64,000 bases of DNA from Aquatica leii. Lineage: Eukaryota > Arthropoda > Insecta > Coleoptera > Lampyridae. Each line of letters opens with the position of its first letter. The stretch's first letter is position 1. The notes beneath the pieces are model-generated. The model worked only from the letters and a program-made list of their open reading frames with translations. It had not been told where the DNA came from and searched no databases. The DNA lies in NCBI GenBank assembly GCA_035610365.1, contig CM069432.1, forward strand, positions 16,926,001 to 16,990,000. Direction: 5' to 3'. This document shows positions 24,355 to 35,527 of the stretch, piece after piece. Both the position numbers and the translations under genes were made by a program.

Positions 24355-24523
24355 ATGTACGGTTTCTGTAATGGAAAAACTAACGCGACTGCAAACGAGT
24401 ATGGCATACGTTTTCCAAAACCGAAAACAACCTAGAAGAAATACATCAACAACTTCGAGAAACTAGTTCGTTAATAACGAGAAACGCTAATGCTTGTTTG
24501 AATGTATTAAACAATGTTGCTTG
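24355..24523 (+). pseudogene. Mariner-type transposase N-terminal fragment, left arm copy
   Basis: The ATG at 24355 gives MYGFCNGKTNATANEYGIRF. After a frame change the sequence continues as EEIHQQLRETSSLITRN. It parallels the helix-turn-helix start of the mariner-like transposase at 59518 ([21 protein letters not shown]) and similar IS630-Tc1-mariner proteins. It ends beside the PLE 3' end, so the PLE may have inserted into or next to it. Confidence 0.6.
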
Positions 24524-24588
24524 ATGCGAAGTAATAACATTCTGTTGAACTTTCATTGTTTATTATTTTGAAATGAATATACACAACG

Positions 24589-24622
24589 TTTCGATTGCTG
24601 TGGTATCTGCAATCGTCATCAG
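24589..24622 (-). ncRNA. Hammerhead-like core in PLE 3' region, left copy
   Basis: Minus strand: ctgatga, then a perfect 7-bp stem (cgattgc / gcaatcg) closed by a 10-base loop, then aaac. This is close to the hammerhead core of CUGANGA, stem II and GAAA. The G of GAAA is shared with the stem, and stem I does not obviously pair. Hammerhead motifs are known from PLEs as a group. Activity is not established here. Confidence 0.35.
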
Positions 24623-24739
24623 GTGAATACTAACAAACTTAGAAACTACTGGAGCTTATATACTAAAAACATGTTCGATGAAGCGTTCAAGCGTACAAAA
24701 TCAATTTAGCGTAACAGATTAATTAATTAACAAAATTAC

Positions 24740-27597
24740 TTAGTAAAGTTTAAGTTGTTTTAGAGGTTCGATAAGTGGTTTCCATATGTTGCTTATCTCG
24801 ACACTTGGCTGGCTGAAAATTTCTTTGTTCTTGTTGATGAATGCCGCTTCTTTAAATTTCCGTTTGTACCAATGTTCCTCCCTGTGTATGATTTTTGCTT
24901 CCAACCATTTCATTCGATGTTGGTTATCCCACGAATGTTGCGCGATGCCGGACTTAGAAGTCTCTCCTCTCTGTGTGTGCGTCTGATGTTCTTTCAGTCT
25001 GATGTCAAGTGGTCTTTTGGTTTCCCCCACGTATGATTTGCCACATTCACATGGAACTTGGTAAATAAAGTTTTGGGAATCTCGACTTGTTTGTGGCTTT
25101 GTATTGGAAATTATACTCCTAATGGTGGTCGATGATTTGAACACTGTATTTATGTTGTAGCTTTTCCCTATACGTTTTATTGATTCTGATAAACCTTTGA
25201 CATATGGGATGCTCAGCAGTGAATTGGGCAGTTCTTCTGTTTTAGGTTGTCCCATGGTGTTCAATTGCTTTTTCCGCAAAAGTTCTCCTACAATCTTTTC
25301 TGGATAACCATTCTGCCTTAGATCGTTTCTAATGTTTTTGATTTCTTCTCGTAGCCCTTTCTCTGTGTTGCACAACCTGTACGCTCTGTCGATTAGAGAT
25401 TTTACTACTCCCCTCTTCGTAGATGTGGAATGGTTGGATTCAAAGTTGAGATATCGACCGGTGTGTGTCGGTTTCCTGTAGACAGTCGTTTCCATAATTT
25501 TCTTGTTCTTTGTTACTTGAACGTCTAAAAAAGGAAGTGAGTTCTCCTTTTCCTTTTCCATAGTGAATTTGATGGATGGTTTGATGTTTTTCAAATGTTG
25601 CAGAAAAAGGTCTAGTTGCCGATTACTGTGATTCCAAATTATGAAGGTATCGTCAACATATCTAAGCCATGTTTTGGGTTTAAATTTTGATTTCTCTATG
25701 GCCTGGGATTCAAACCAGTTCATGTATATGTTGGCGACTACTGGTGATAGAGATGAACCCATTGGCAGTCCTTCGTCTTGAGTAAAGAATCTGTCTTTCT
25801 CTTGAAAGTACGAGTTCTTGAGGCAACATTCTAGGAGCTTCATTATTCCTTCTACCGGCAGCGTGGTTCTTTCCTGGAGTTTTTCATCTTCTCGGAGCTT
25901 CGTTTGGATGATTTTCAATGCTTCTTCAACTAGCACATTAGTATAGAGACTTTCTACGTCGAAGCTGACTAATTGATCCCGTGGTTGTAGCTGTATTGTT
26001 TTCAGAATCTCAACAAAATGTTTGGAGTCTTTGACAAAAGATGAGCTGTTCTTCTGTAGTGGTTGCACAATTGGTAGTAGAAATCTGGATAGCTGGTATG
26101 TGGGTCCATTACGAGAGCTGGTTATCGGTCGAAGCGGCATGTTGTTTTTATGTATCTTCGGTAATCCATATAGATGCGGTGGTTTGCTGTAGTGTGGTGT
26201 TAGCATCGTTCTCATCCTTGGTGTTAGATGTCTTTCGTAGAGTTTTAGGACTTGATAGATCTTCCTCTCCAAGCTTGCTGTCGGATCTTTCTTCAGTCTG
26301 CGGTAATTCCCTTGATTTAAGACGTCTTCAATTTTTTGGTTTTAGGTGGAGGCATCCATGATGACAGTTGCGGCCCCTTTGTCGGCTGGAAGTATTTTAA
26401 TTTGTTACAAGCTTTAGCTGTTTTACGAACCTGCACGGCCAACTCTTAATAGTCGGAGAGAGGGGTAGGTTTTCTAGAAGTATATGAAAGATAATTAAGG
26501 GCGCCAGAGCCTATCCAAAGTCAGTTCTGCCTGCTCACAACAGAATGGTAAGAAACTTGTAACTAGGTGTTAGGTTCGTAACTGCTGAAAGAAACGAATA
26601 AAAGGAAAAGAAACTCAATCGTTAATAACAATGGTACTTTAATTACTCTATCACGATAAATATAGTAAGAATTAAATAGTCAAATCTGAGTAGGTACTAG
26701 CGAGAATATACAAAATCGAATCACAGTAAGATAGGCAACTTACATGACATAAGTGAAGAACATGGCGACGAATAGTTCGCAGTAAATATCGTTTACATAA
26801 TTAGTAATATGGCATTAACGACCATAAGGCAAAATAATTAGTATAGCATTAACATTAAATTATCACAATAAATAAGCATAAACAGCATACGTAGTATAAG
26901 CAAATTTACTAACTAATGATATTACAATTACGGTAATCAGTACGAAGTTATGATTAGTGTAAGTTTCGTGAGTAACCTCGTTGACGACGAAAGAAAATTT
27001 ATAAAAACACTTACCACCAATGCAGGCGTCCCTTTTGTGCTGAGGAAGTACTTCCTGCGACACGTACCCTGTAATTAATTTTAATCACAATCCGTGTCAA
27101 CCTAATAGCTCACGAAATCCAAATCTACAAAGTCATTACTTAAATTTTAAAATGTACACATAACACAAACCGAACGTCGGATGCTGTTATACCCTTTTCT
27201 ATGATTTAATTAATTCCAACAGTAGGCCTTATAAATATTTAGAATCGTTTCCAACACAATATTCGTCGAGGGTTATCTCTGAAATATAAAAGCAATTTTT
27301 AATTTTACGTCGAAAACACATAGGCGTACCTAATGAAAATTTTGACCGTAACAGATTGATTTGTTCTTCCGTAAATTTGTGAGAGCTTTTTCCTCGTGTT
27401 TAGTGATGTTGGTGTGTTGTTTTCTTTTCTTCTCTAGGGCACTTCTGATTTTCCACTTAAATTCTTCTGCTTGTGTTGGATTCAAACGTGTTGTCTCGAC
27501 GGCACCAATGATGTCCAGTACAGGCACGTGTTTTGGTGTTATCGAAAAATTGAGCCCTTTCTCTAATAGAGTCGTTTCTGTAGCAGACAGTGGATGT
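24740..27597 (-). pseudogene. PLE reverse transcriptase and GIY-YIG endonuclease, interrupted
   Basis: The long 3' frame (26272 to 24740, 510 codons) is intact. RT blocks include PHLYGLPKIHKNNMPLRPI, the QLVSFDVESLYTN block and catalytic RYVDDTFIIW. The C-terminal GIY-YIG domain shows IYQVPCECGKSYVGETKRPL followed by DIRLKEH. Reading upstream in the same frame there is a single TAA at 26342-26344, and further upstream a solo LTR. The protein would prime and integrate its own cDNA. With one stop and one insertion, this copy can give at most a truncated product. Confidence 0.9.
26403..27353 (+). mobile_element. Solo LTR inside the PLE
   Basis: 951 bp, from tgttacaagc to cgtaaca. It shares cacggccaact, gtcggag and gggcgcc blocks with the LTRs at 5.6, 52.5 and 57.2 kb. 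It splits the PLE coding frame between KNKSI and IKILPADKG. Target duplication is aatt at 26399-26402 and gatt at 27354-27357, one mismatch. No internal retrotransposon sequence remains, as expected after LTR-LTR recombination. Confidence 0.85.
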
Positions 27598-27602
27598 GTC
27601 TA

Positions 27603-28663
27603 CAACATTTGAACAACATCAAACCATCCATCAAATTCACTATGGAAAAGGAAAAGGAGAACTCACTTCCTTTTTTAGACGTTCAAGTAACAAAGAACAA
27701 GAAAATTATGGAAACGACTGTCTACAGGAAACCGACACACACCGGTCGATATCTCAACTTTGAATCCAACCATTCCACATCTACGAAGAGGGGAGTAGTA
27801 AAATCTCTAATCGACAGAGCGTACAGGTTGTGCAACACAGAGAAAGGGCTACGAGAAGAAATCAAAAACATTAGAAACGATCTAAGGCAGAATGGTTATC
27901 CAGAAAAGATTGTAGGAGAACTTTTGCGGAAAAAGCAATTGAACACCATGGGACAACCTAAAACAGAAGAACTGCCCAATTCACTGCTGAGCATCCCATA
28001 TGTCAAAGGTTTATCAGAATCAATAAAACGTATAGGGAAAAGCTACAACATAAATACAGTGTTCAAATCATCGACCACCATTAGGAGTATAATTTCCAAT
28101 ACAAAGCCACAAACAAGTCGAGATTCCCAAAACTTTATTTACCAAGTTCCATGTGAATGTGGCAAATCATACGTGGGGGAAACCAAAAGACCACTTGACA
28201 TCAGACTGAAAGAACATCAGACGCACACACAGAGAGGAGAGACTTCTAAGTCCGGCATCGCGCAACATTCGTGGGATAACCAACATCGAATGAAATGGTT
28301 GGAAGCAAAAATCATACACAGGGAGGAACATTGGTACAAACGGAAATTTAAAGAAGCGGCATTCATCAACAAGAACAAAGAAATTTTCAGCCAGCCAAGT
28401 GTCGAGATAAGCAACATATGGAAACCACTTATCGAACCTCTAAAACAACTTAAACTTTACTAAGTAATTTTGTTAATTAATTAATCTGTTACGCTAAATT
28501 GATTTTGTACGCTTGAACGCTTCATCGAACATGTTTTTAGTATATAAGCTCCAGTAGTTTCTAAGTTTGTTAGTATTCACCTGATGACGATTGCAGATAC
28601 CACAGCAATCGAAACGTTGTGTATATTCATTTCAAAATAATAAACAATGAAAGTTCAACAGAA
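27603..28663 (+). mobile_element. PLE, right copy, 5'-truncated at palindrome junction
   Basis: The open frame to 28463 encodes the last 285 residues of the PLE protein: the end of the RT palm and thumb and the full GIY-YIG domain. It is identical in protein to the left copy from the NIKPSIKF block onward. The YVDD catalytic block lies upstream of the truncation and is absent, so this copy cannot encode a reverse transcriptase. The first few codons (about 27594-27602) come from spacer sequence. Confidence 0.9.
28581..28614 (+). ncRNA. Hammerhead-like core in PLE 3' region, right copy
   Basis: Mirror of the left copy: ctgatga 28581-28587, stem cgattgc 28588-28594 with gcaatcg 28605-28611, then aaac. 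Same caveats apply. Confidence 0.35.
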
Positions 28664-28679
28664 TGTTATTACTTCGCAT

Positions 28680-28848
28680 CAAGCAACATTGTTTAATACA
28701 TTCAAACAAGCATTAGCGTTTCTCGTTATTAACGAACTAGTTTCTCGAAGTTGTTGATGTATTTCTTCTAGGTTGTTTTCGGTTTGGAAAACGTATGCCA
28801 TACTCGTTTGCAGTCGCGTTAGTTTTTCCATTACAGAAACCGTACATC
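28680..28848 (-). pseudogene. Mariner-type transposase N-terminal fragment, right arm copy
   Basis: Mirror image of the fragment at 24355-24523, with the same frame break after the first 35 or so codons. Confidence 0.6.
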
Positions 28849-30772
28849 ACTATCGGCACATTCATTGAATGTAAAAGCCAAAATGAATAAACAAAACATT
28901 AACAAAAATACAGAACTACAAGAACTAATTAAAAGCACACAAAAATCACGAAAAAAGCAAAAGTTATACAAAAATGAAACAAGAAAGTCAAATTGAATAC
29001 ATAAATATCAGGGTTTAGTTTGTTTTACAAAATTACCGAATGTGTTTTTCGTAAAAATACGTTAATAAACAAATGTTAAAAATAAACTTTACAGTAAAAA
29101 AAATTGTTAACGAAACAAAAGTATCAAAATTCTTTTATAATTCTTAATCGCAGCGATCTCTACCAACAGATATCGAAACTAACACTTATTTATAGACCAA
29201 AAGTCCAAACCATTAAAATTTTCAATCAGAATTCAACGAAGAATGTCGCAACGTCCATAAGAATGGTTATATTTAGTATTACAAACATGTATTTTAAAAC
29301 AATAATTGTTCTAATCAAAATATTGCAACTTTTATATACTTTGTAGGTTATAATTATGTGATTTGACGCAATGAGCGGCTAATGAATAGATAATCTGAAA
29401 TTAATTTACTGCGGTCTTATCATGTGTACTTTTTAACTCGAAAGCTAGGATTTAAATGTAGATAATTACACTACTATTTGTATTACGGAATAACAATAAA
29501 AAATTATTTAATATTTAAAATGTCGAGTAGCAAAGACTACGCCCATGTACTTTTATCAAACCTCAAGTAGGTTACAGTACTAAACATTACGTTTCTAAGA
29601 ACAATAGCAAGTGTTGTGGCGAAATAAGTAATTGTTGAAATAGATTACCTTGTACGTTTTATTGTAGTTATGAAAGGTTGTACCAACTGTGCTAAGCTCG
29701 ATCACCTTGAATGTACTACGATAGTTTTTCTTATCTGACCACACTAAGCCTGAAGAAAGGATTGGAATTCTTGAGACTGTGCAAGACAAAACTAAAAGAA
29801 TTTCTGGGAGTGAGGTCGTAAAAAATCACAAACTTCCAACCATTTTACAGTGTATTGAATATTAATATCAAAAGTCGACTCACTGTGTATAATGTATGTA
29901 TATTGAACGAACCCAAAAGCAGACCGAATGTGCGCGTGGAGCCACAGCCAACGCGTCATAAGCCACACGCAGTTGTAAATACCGGCTTCGTGACTTAACC
30001 TAAAAGACAAAAAACTTACGTATATTTTGGCCAAAATGTGCGCAATTCTTCAAGTACGGTAACAAATACTTTTTCTCAGGAACCCTAATAACTAACTTAG
30101 ATGGTACCTGAGTATAGTTGTCTCGGCTCAACCTAAACACAGGATACTACTGATAGCCGGGACTGCCTTACGAACCTACCAGGGCTTTCAATCTAAGGGT
30201 CTCAGCATCGTCAATAGTCAAGCAGTTTCGATGGTGGACACAGAAACGAGCCTAAAAACAATTGCGAATTGCTAACTGTGTTAACGATAACACGCCACAG
30301 GTGAGGTACGATTAAGTAACAACCACAAACAAGAAAGAAAGACACTACAATAATTTATTAACCATAGACACAAGACTTAGGGCAAACATTCAGATGACGA
30401 TTACCTTCAGATGGTGTGCAGGCTCAGAGGTAAAGGTGGATAAAGTTAGCCAAAGATTCACCATGCGAAATGTAGTAAGGGAAACCGTAAAGTTAACGAT
30501 ACGTGGAGATTTGATAAATCGTTGCTTGCATTAATAAATCCACTGATAAGTCGCATGTTTGTAATAATTAATACTTCGTAGATCTAATTTATGCACTTCT
30601 GTTTTCGGTGGTCACGCAGCAGGTGCCTTCATCCTTGAAAAATCCTAAAAATGGCTTCCTTCAAAAAAACCGGTAGGAAAGGTGGGGACGACAAATCTCT
30701 TTAAGAAAATTTTCCAAAACTTAAAAATTTATTTTCAAAATTTTTCCGGCATATAAATTAAAATTGTTACAA
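28849..30772. other. Right-arm mirror of 22431-24354
   Basis: Includes the probable gypsy LTR start at 30772 (minus strand) and unidentified sequence. No gene recognised. Confidence 0.45.
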
Positions 30773-32893
30773 ACTCCCTCCCAGACGGAAAAAAATTAGA
30801 TAATCACTACGCTTAGAACCAACTAGCACAATAAAACATATACAGAAAGATAGTAAGTGTCCACACTAGAAGTGGACAAAAAGAGTTGAAGAGGAATATC
30901 GAATGCCTTATATAGCTGTTAAATTGATGAATTCATAAATGTAGCAAAACGTGAAACGTTATCAAAAATTACTAACTTAAACCATATTAAATAACTCCAA
31001 CAGTCATCGAACATAACTCACAAATCATCTAAACTAAGTCACTCAATCCTAAATAATTACCAAAGTCGCAACCCTCAAAATCTGTAAAACCGTGAAGGCT
31101 CAAGGCAGCACAGCGCTACTAACTTGACGCTAAAGTATATACAGCTCACATTCATGCATAAATATTTGCATCAAACGTACAGGGCATAATCATTCACGAC
31201 CGCGCGATAAACAAACTAACTATTAAAATTAATAACAATACGAAAACCAAAAACAATTAGGATATTGATCATAACTAAAATGCATGTGAGAACGACAACA
31301 CTCAGCCTGAACACTATTATCTCTCGTTCTCGTCATCCTCCGCATAATCGGCTTTAACGTCTTTAATATGGGAAAAACCCACGTTTTTTCCAGGCTCATC
31401 TGACAATCTATAAGTTAGGGGATCAGTAGCTTCTTTGACGAAGCATTTCACGTATTTCGGCGCTAATTTTCCTACGAAGTTCTTGCCAGCATCCGAGAGA
31501 ACATGATTACGTTTCCACACCGTGTCGTTGACCCTAAAACGAACAACTCTCTTACGTAAGTTGTAATGACGGGCGTAACGCTCATAGGCCTGAGCCAAAC
31601 GACTCCTGGCATCTTTATGAACTTCGGATAATTTGGTCAAGTCAGCAACAATGCATTCACAATCTGCAACAGCTAAATCTTCCTCTCCGAACTGAAGCAG
31701 TTTACCGTAGTAATCGCCTGAACTTGGCACGGTTCTACCTAAGTTAATAAAAGAGGGTGTATATCCGATTACTTAATGCACAGATGTACGAATCGCGTGC
31801 GCGACTCTGATTATTATTATCGTTCACGTACGAGCGGATTGCAGTGCCAAGAACTGCGGTTTACACGTTCAACAAAATTCACTTGTGGGTGATACGAAGC
31901 ATTGTACCAGGTTTTCTGTACATATTGATTCATCAGTTTTTTAAAGCAACCACTGATGAATTGGAGACCATTGTCTACAATCACGATTTGTGATACGCCT
32001 ATAAAAGGAAGACGTCGTTGTGTAAAAAGTAAAAAGTAAAGCAACAGCGCGACTAGTCGCTTTAACTACCGGTCGAGCTAATACAAATTTAGTGACCCAA
32101 TCACTAACGACAATTAGCATCGTGTTTCCACGCGCTGAACGAGGAAAAGAACCCATTAAGTCAATGGACAAGCATTGAAATAGAAACCTAATTTTTTCGG
32201 GACTACTCATTAAGCCAGCACGAGCACTTTGCGACGATTTACTAGCTAGACAAATTTGACACCTACTGACATAACGGGATACTTCACTACGCTACACTAA
32301 GTACTAAGCTGATAAAGGTTTGTCATAGTAAAGTTGTAAAAGCTCACGGCGTCTGGAACGAGAGACAACTTGTTTCCATTGGACTAAATTTGAGGTGACA
32401 TCTTGACGATTATGTATTAGTTTGAAAAGAGTATCATCTTCGATTCTCCAATCGGGAAAAAAATTGGATCAGCTGTTACCAGTTCTATTAAGTTGGTCTA
32501 CCATTTATCACGGTCCTCTGGGACGATCCACCGCGCTAGACGACCAGAAGAGTCTTTCATATTCTTTAGTCACAATAAGGAGTAGTGATCCGTAAGAACT
32601 GTAAAGTGGGTTCCTTCGATGTAAGACCTAAATTTTTCTATACCGAATAAGACTGCGAGACATTCACGTTCGGTAACTGAGTAGTAGTAACTTACTTCTT
32701 GGGTCAAAATTGCACTCACAGCAACGTCAGAAGCGTCACATTGAATCACAAAAGGAAGCTTAAAATTCGGACTAGCCAAAACCGGAGTCGACGACAATAA
32801 CGACTTGAGATTTTCGAACAATTTTTCGGACTCGGGATTCCACTTAATAGATTGTTCACCTGCGATGTTATCAGAGAACAAACTAGTTGGAAG
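30773..32893 (-). mobile_element. Ty3/gypsy pol remnant, right arm copy
   Basis: Mirror of 20310-22430 with the same RNase H to integrase content and the same frame breaks. It differs by a few residues (for example SHIKD for FHIKD, and VTEREC for VTKREC, the latter closer to the family consensus). Shared lesions show that the element was already dead before the arm was duplicated. Confidence 0.85.
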
Positions 32894-35527
32894 CTTGGCG
32901 TTTCTGTTCAGTATAATTATTAGATGAACTATTTGTAACATTACTTGTGATATCATTATACATATGTATTTGCTTTTTTCAACAACTTTAGGAAGTGGGT
33001 TTAGATATGCCATTAGCTAATTGCAGGTCAAGAAAAAACCGTAAGTAATCTCTTTTTATTATTTCATAATGATAGCAAAGTAGAAAGAACTTTTAAAAGA
33101 ATCAGTGGTTGACACATTTTTACCGCATTTGCACTTTACAGAATAATTTCAATGACATATGTGTTCACGTAAGGTCGCTTTATAATCAGCTATTTTGATT
33201 CGTTTTAATACGGTGATAAAAAAACATTATGTAACAGCCGTTTTTCTTGTTGTACAAATATTCTTCTAATTCAGTCATTACATCATGCTAATGCTTCCAA
33301 CAGTTGTATTTCGATGCGACAATTGAGTTAAGTAGCATCTAGGCGCTTTTCTGTTTGTTTAAGAATACGTGATTAATCAATTATCAACACGTTGTTTTTT
33401 AAAGGTATCTTTTGTAATGTTGAAGTTTTTAAAAGAAGGAATATGTGATTTATTTATTACTGGGGGCGGTGTTGGAAGTAAATTTAAATTACGTTGTTTC
33501 TCCGAGAGTATTATCGTTGTATCGATAAATTCTATGAACTGAGTTTTTGATTGATAAATAAATTAAAGTTTGTTCTTATATACAGGGAGGGCACTGAAAG
33601 CGTCATGGTTTTTACACGGGAATTTGTGGAAACTCTCAAGTTAATTTTTCTCTAAACATATACATAATGTATTGGAGCACATTTTAAAATCATTGTTAAT
33701 TATACAGGGTGTTCACAAGAAAAGATGCATACCAAAGCTATGTTTTTTTATAGAACATTCCGTTTAAAATAAAACTAAGTTGCAATATGGTTCCCTACAT
33801 TTGTTAGGGTTGGAATAATGCAATTGCCGATAGTATTTACAGTAAGGTTTGTGTAAGACAACAACAAACATTATTAATTACATTATACAGGATGTTTAAA
33901 AACTTACGTTTCATTTAAGGTATTTATTATTTCAAATAATAAACAAAATAATCTTCCAAGAACGATCTGGATATTTTTGTGTGTAAACACGTGAAGTTAA
34001 GAAATAATTTTCCCCGCATTTTCAGTTATTTATTTTCTCAAGAAGGGTAAGTGTTAGGTATAGCAAATCCTATTGTAACTTAATTTTATTTGGTTTCTAG
34101 ATTCTAAAAAGACTATAAAATACAGGGTGTTTTTTAATAAAGCATATTTTTGACATAAATCCTTTCTTGTGAAGTCTTTGCATATGTAAAAAAAAATAAT
34201 TTGATAATTTTAATAAGTTATCGTGTAAAGATTGTGGCGATTGTGGTGCTTTACCTTGTATATATTATGATGCGCGCTATACTTCAAGACGCGCTATTTA
34301 TACATTCGTTTTTCAATTTGATTTAATTAACTCACTTTTAGTCTTGTCCCCAAACTGTTATATTTTTTTCAACCTTAGAACACCGATAAAATACATAACA
34401 AAAAAACACAACGAGTTTATATTATAGTAATTTACGCAACAAGCGTCGAAAGTAAACCATAGCATAACGAACCTAAATGCGACGCGAGGCAGCACGATCA
34501 AATGTTGCATGTGAGTGAGTTATGCTATGAAACTATCGACAGAAGTAACGTACAATATTTTTTGCGTTGCTTTTTTTGAAGAAATTAAGAAAAAAGAAAT
34601 TACCAAAAATATATTGGTACTACATTTATTACAAAATATGTCAAATTTGGCATAACATCGTTTGAATGAGTTGTAAAATAATTTTTGCACCTGTACCATA
34701 CTCGTTCTAATATTGCCACTCTAGAGCTTTTTTCGTCAATTAAGTAACTACACCAACGAACGAATTTATTCAAATCCTAAAACAAAAAGAAAGTTTTTAT
34801 TGACAAACATTGATCATTCAGTTGTGGAAAATATGAATGTATTTAAATACATCAGTATATACTCCGACCGTAGAAGCCTTCGACACAACATTTTTTAGTT
34901 TCTACCAATTTTGTACGTGATGTGAATTAAATTACTATACAATATTTTTAGATTTAAAAACAACAAAATTACAAAATTTATATCTGACGTAAAAATGCGT
35001 AACTTCTTATCTGTTACTTAACGCAAGAAAAATTTTGTTTTATTTATTCTGTTTGAGGATTTTCTCGTAAAAGATAAGTTTACTCTTATTTTTTGTAAAG
35101 TACTTTTCCTTTATATTATTTGGAAATAATAAATTGTAGATACGCTACATAGTTCAGTATCAAACTTTTTTTTACAAAATTTAACAAAAAACGTAGCACC
35201 ACAAGAAATAAAAAATTAAAATTCAGACGGCGACGCGACGTCAATATTAATCAGTTCGTATATATAAAAGCAAAATACCAAAATCTAAAACAGCAATGTT
35301 TGCAAATACGCATGGACAATGTGTTTTATATCCAACACATGATATGTCCGTAATTTACTGAGCTGGAAATTCTAAAAATCCGTATAAAACAACCGAAGTA
35401 GTAACTTTCCGCTCCCAAAAGCCATTTATGTATATCCATAAAGTGAAAAAATCTAATACATAAATTTTGTTAGTATGCAAGATTCCGGCTAATAAACACA
35501 ATTGAGTGACAATTTCGAATTTGCTGC
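32894..35527. other. Outer part of right arm, no gene recognised
   Basis: Mirror of the left outer arm without the transposon. The outer 400 bases are almost identical to the left arm. The middle (about 34560-34930) has more indels. Mariner-end-like tacagg motifs lie at 33591, 33713, 33886 and 34121. Confidence 0.4.
33591..34130 (+). repeat. Cluster of four tacagg-type terminal motifs, same orientation
   Basis: tacagggagg at 33591, tacagggtgttc at 33713, tacaggatgttt at 33886 and tacagggtgttt at 34121. They are mirrored in the left arm at about 19612, 16579, 16406 and 16171. Such ends mark IS630-Tc1-mariner elements and other short repeats in insects. Inverted partners were not found, so these may be fragments of short non-autonomous elements. 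Confidence 0.4.

Larger units (their letters stand above)
14765..25600. repeat. Left arm of large imperfect palindrome
   Basis: This arm is the reverse complement of 27603-35527. From the centre out to about 19543, paired positions sum to 53203. Outside the 2.9-kb transposon they sum to 50292 at the outer edge. Corresponding reading frames differ by 0 in 285, 1 in 64, 0 in 80, 1 in 137 and about 3 in 147 residues, so identity is very high. Small indels are concentrated around 15300-16500. The outer edge is abrupt: gcagcaaattcg at 14765 matches the right arm, and the sequence before it does not. Confidence 0.95.
24540..27600 (-). mobile_element. Penelope-like element (PLE), left copy, split by solo LTR
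   Basis: Read on the minus strand, the N-terminal part lies at 27597-27354 (PLSATETTLLEKGLNFSITP), a solo LTR follows, and coding resumes at 26402 with IKILPADKGAATVIMD, which is the direct continuation of KNKSI. The rest runs to the stop at 24740. The 3' untranslated part (24540-24739) carries a hammerhead-like motif. The upstream end is cut at about 27600 by the palindrome junction. PLEs are retroelements with reverse transcriptase and a GIY-YIG endonuclease. Confidence 0.9.
27603..35527. repeat. Right arm of large imperfect palindrome
   Basis: Reverse complement of the left arm. Its content is PLE 3' half, mariner fragment, gypsy remnant and outer unidentified sequence, in mirror order. 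It lacks the 2.9-kb transposon found on the left. The inner edge is at 27603 (pairs with 25600), where PLE similarity stops. The outer edge is at 35527 (ttgctgc), where similarity to the left flank stops. Confidence 0.95.

Noticed and set aside
14765..35527. The palindrome as one giant foldback or Polinton-like element
   Set aside because: No target duplication or terminal motif at 14765 and 35527, and no protein-primed polymerase or capsid genes. The arms contain unrelated dead elements.
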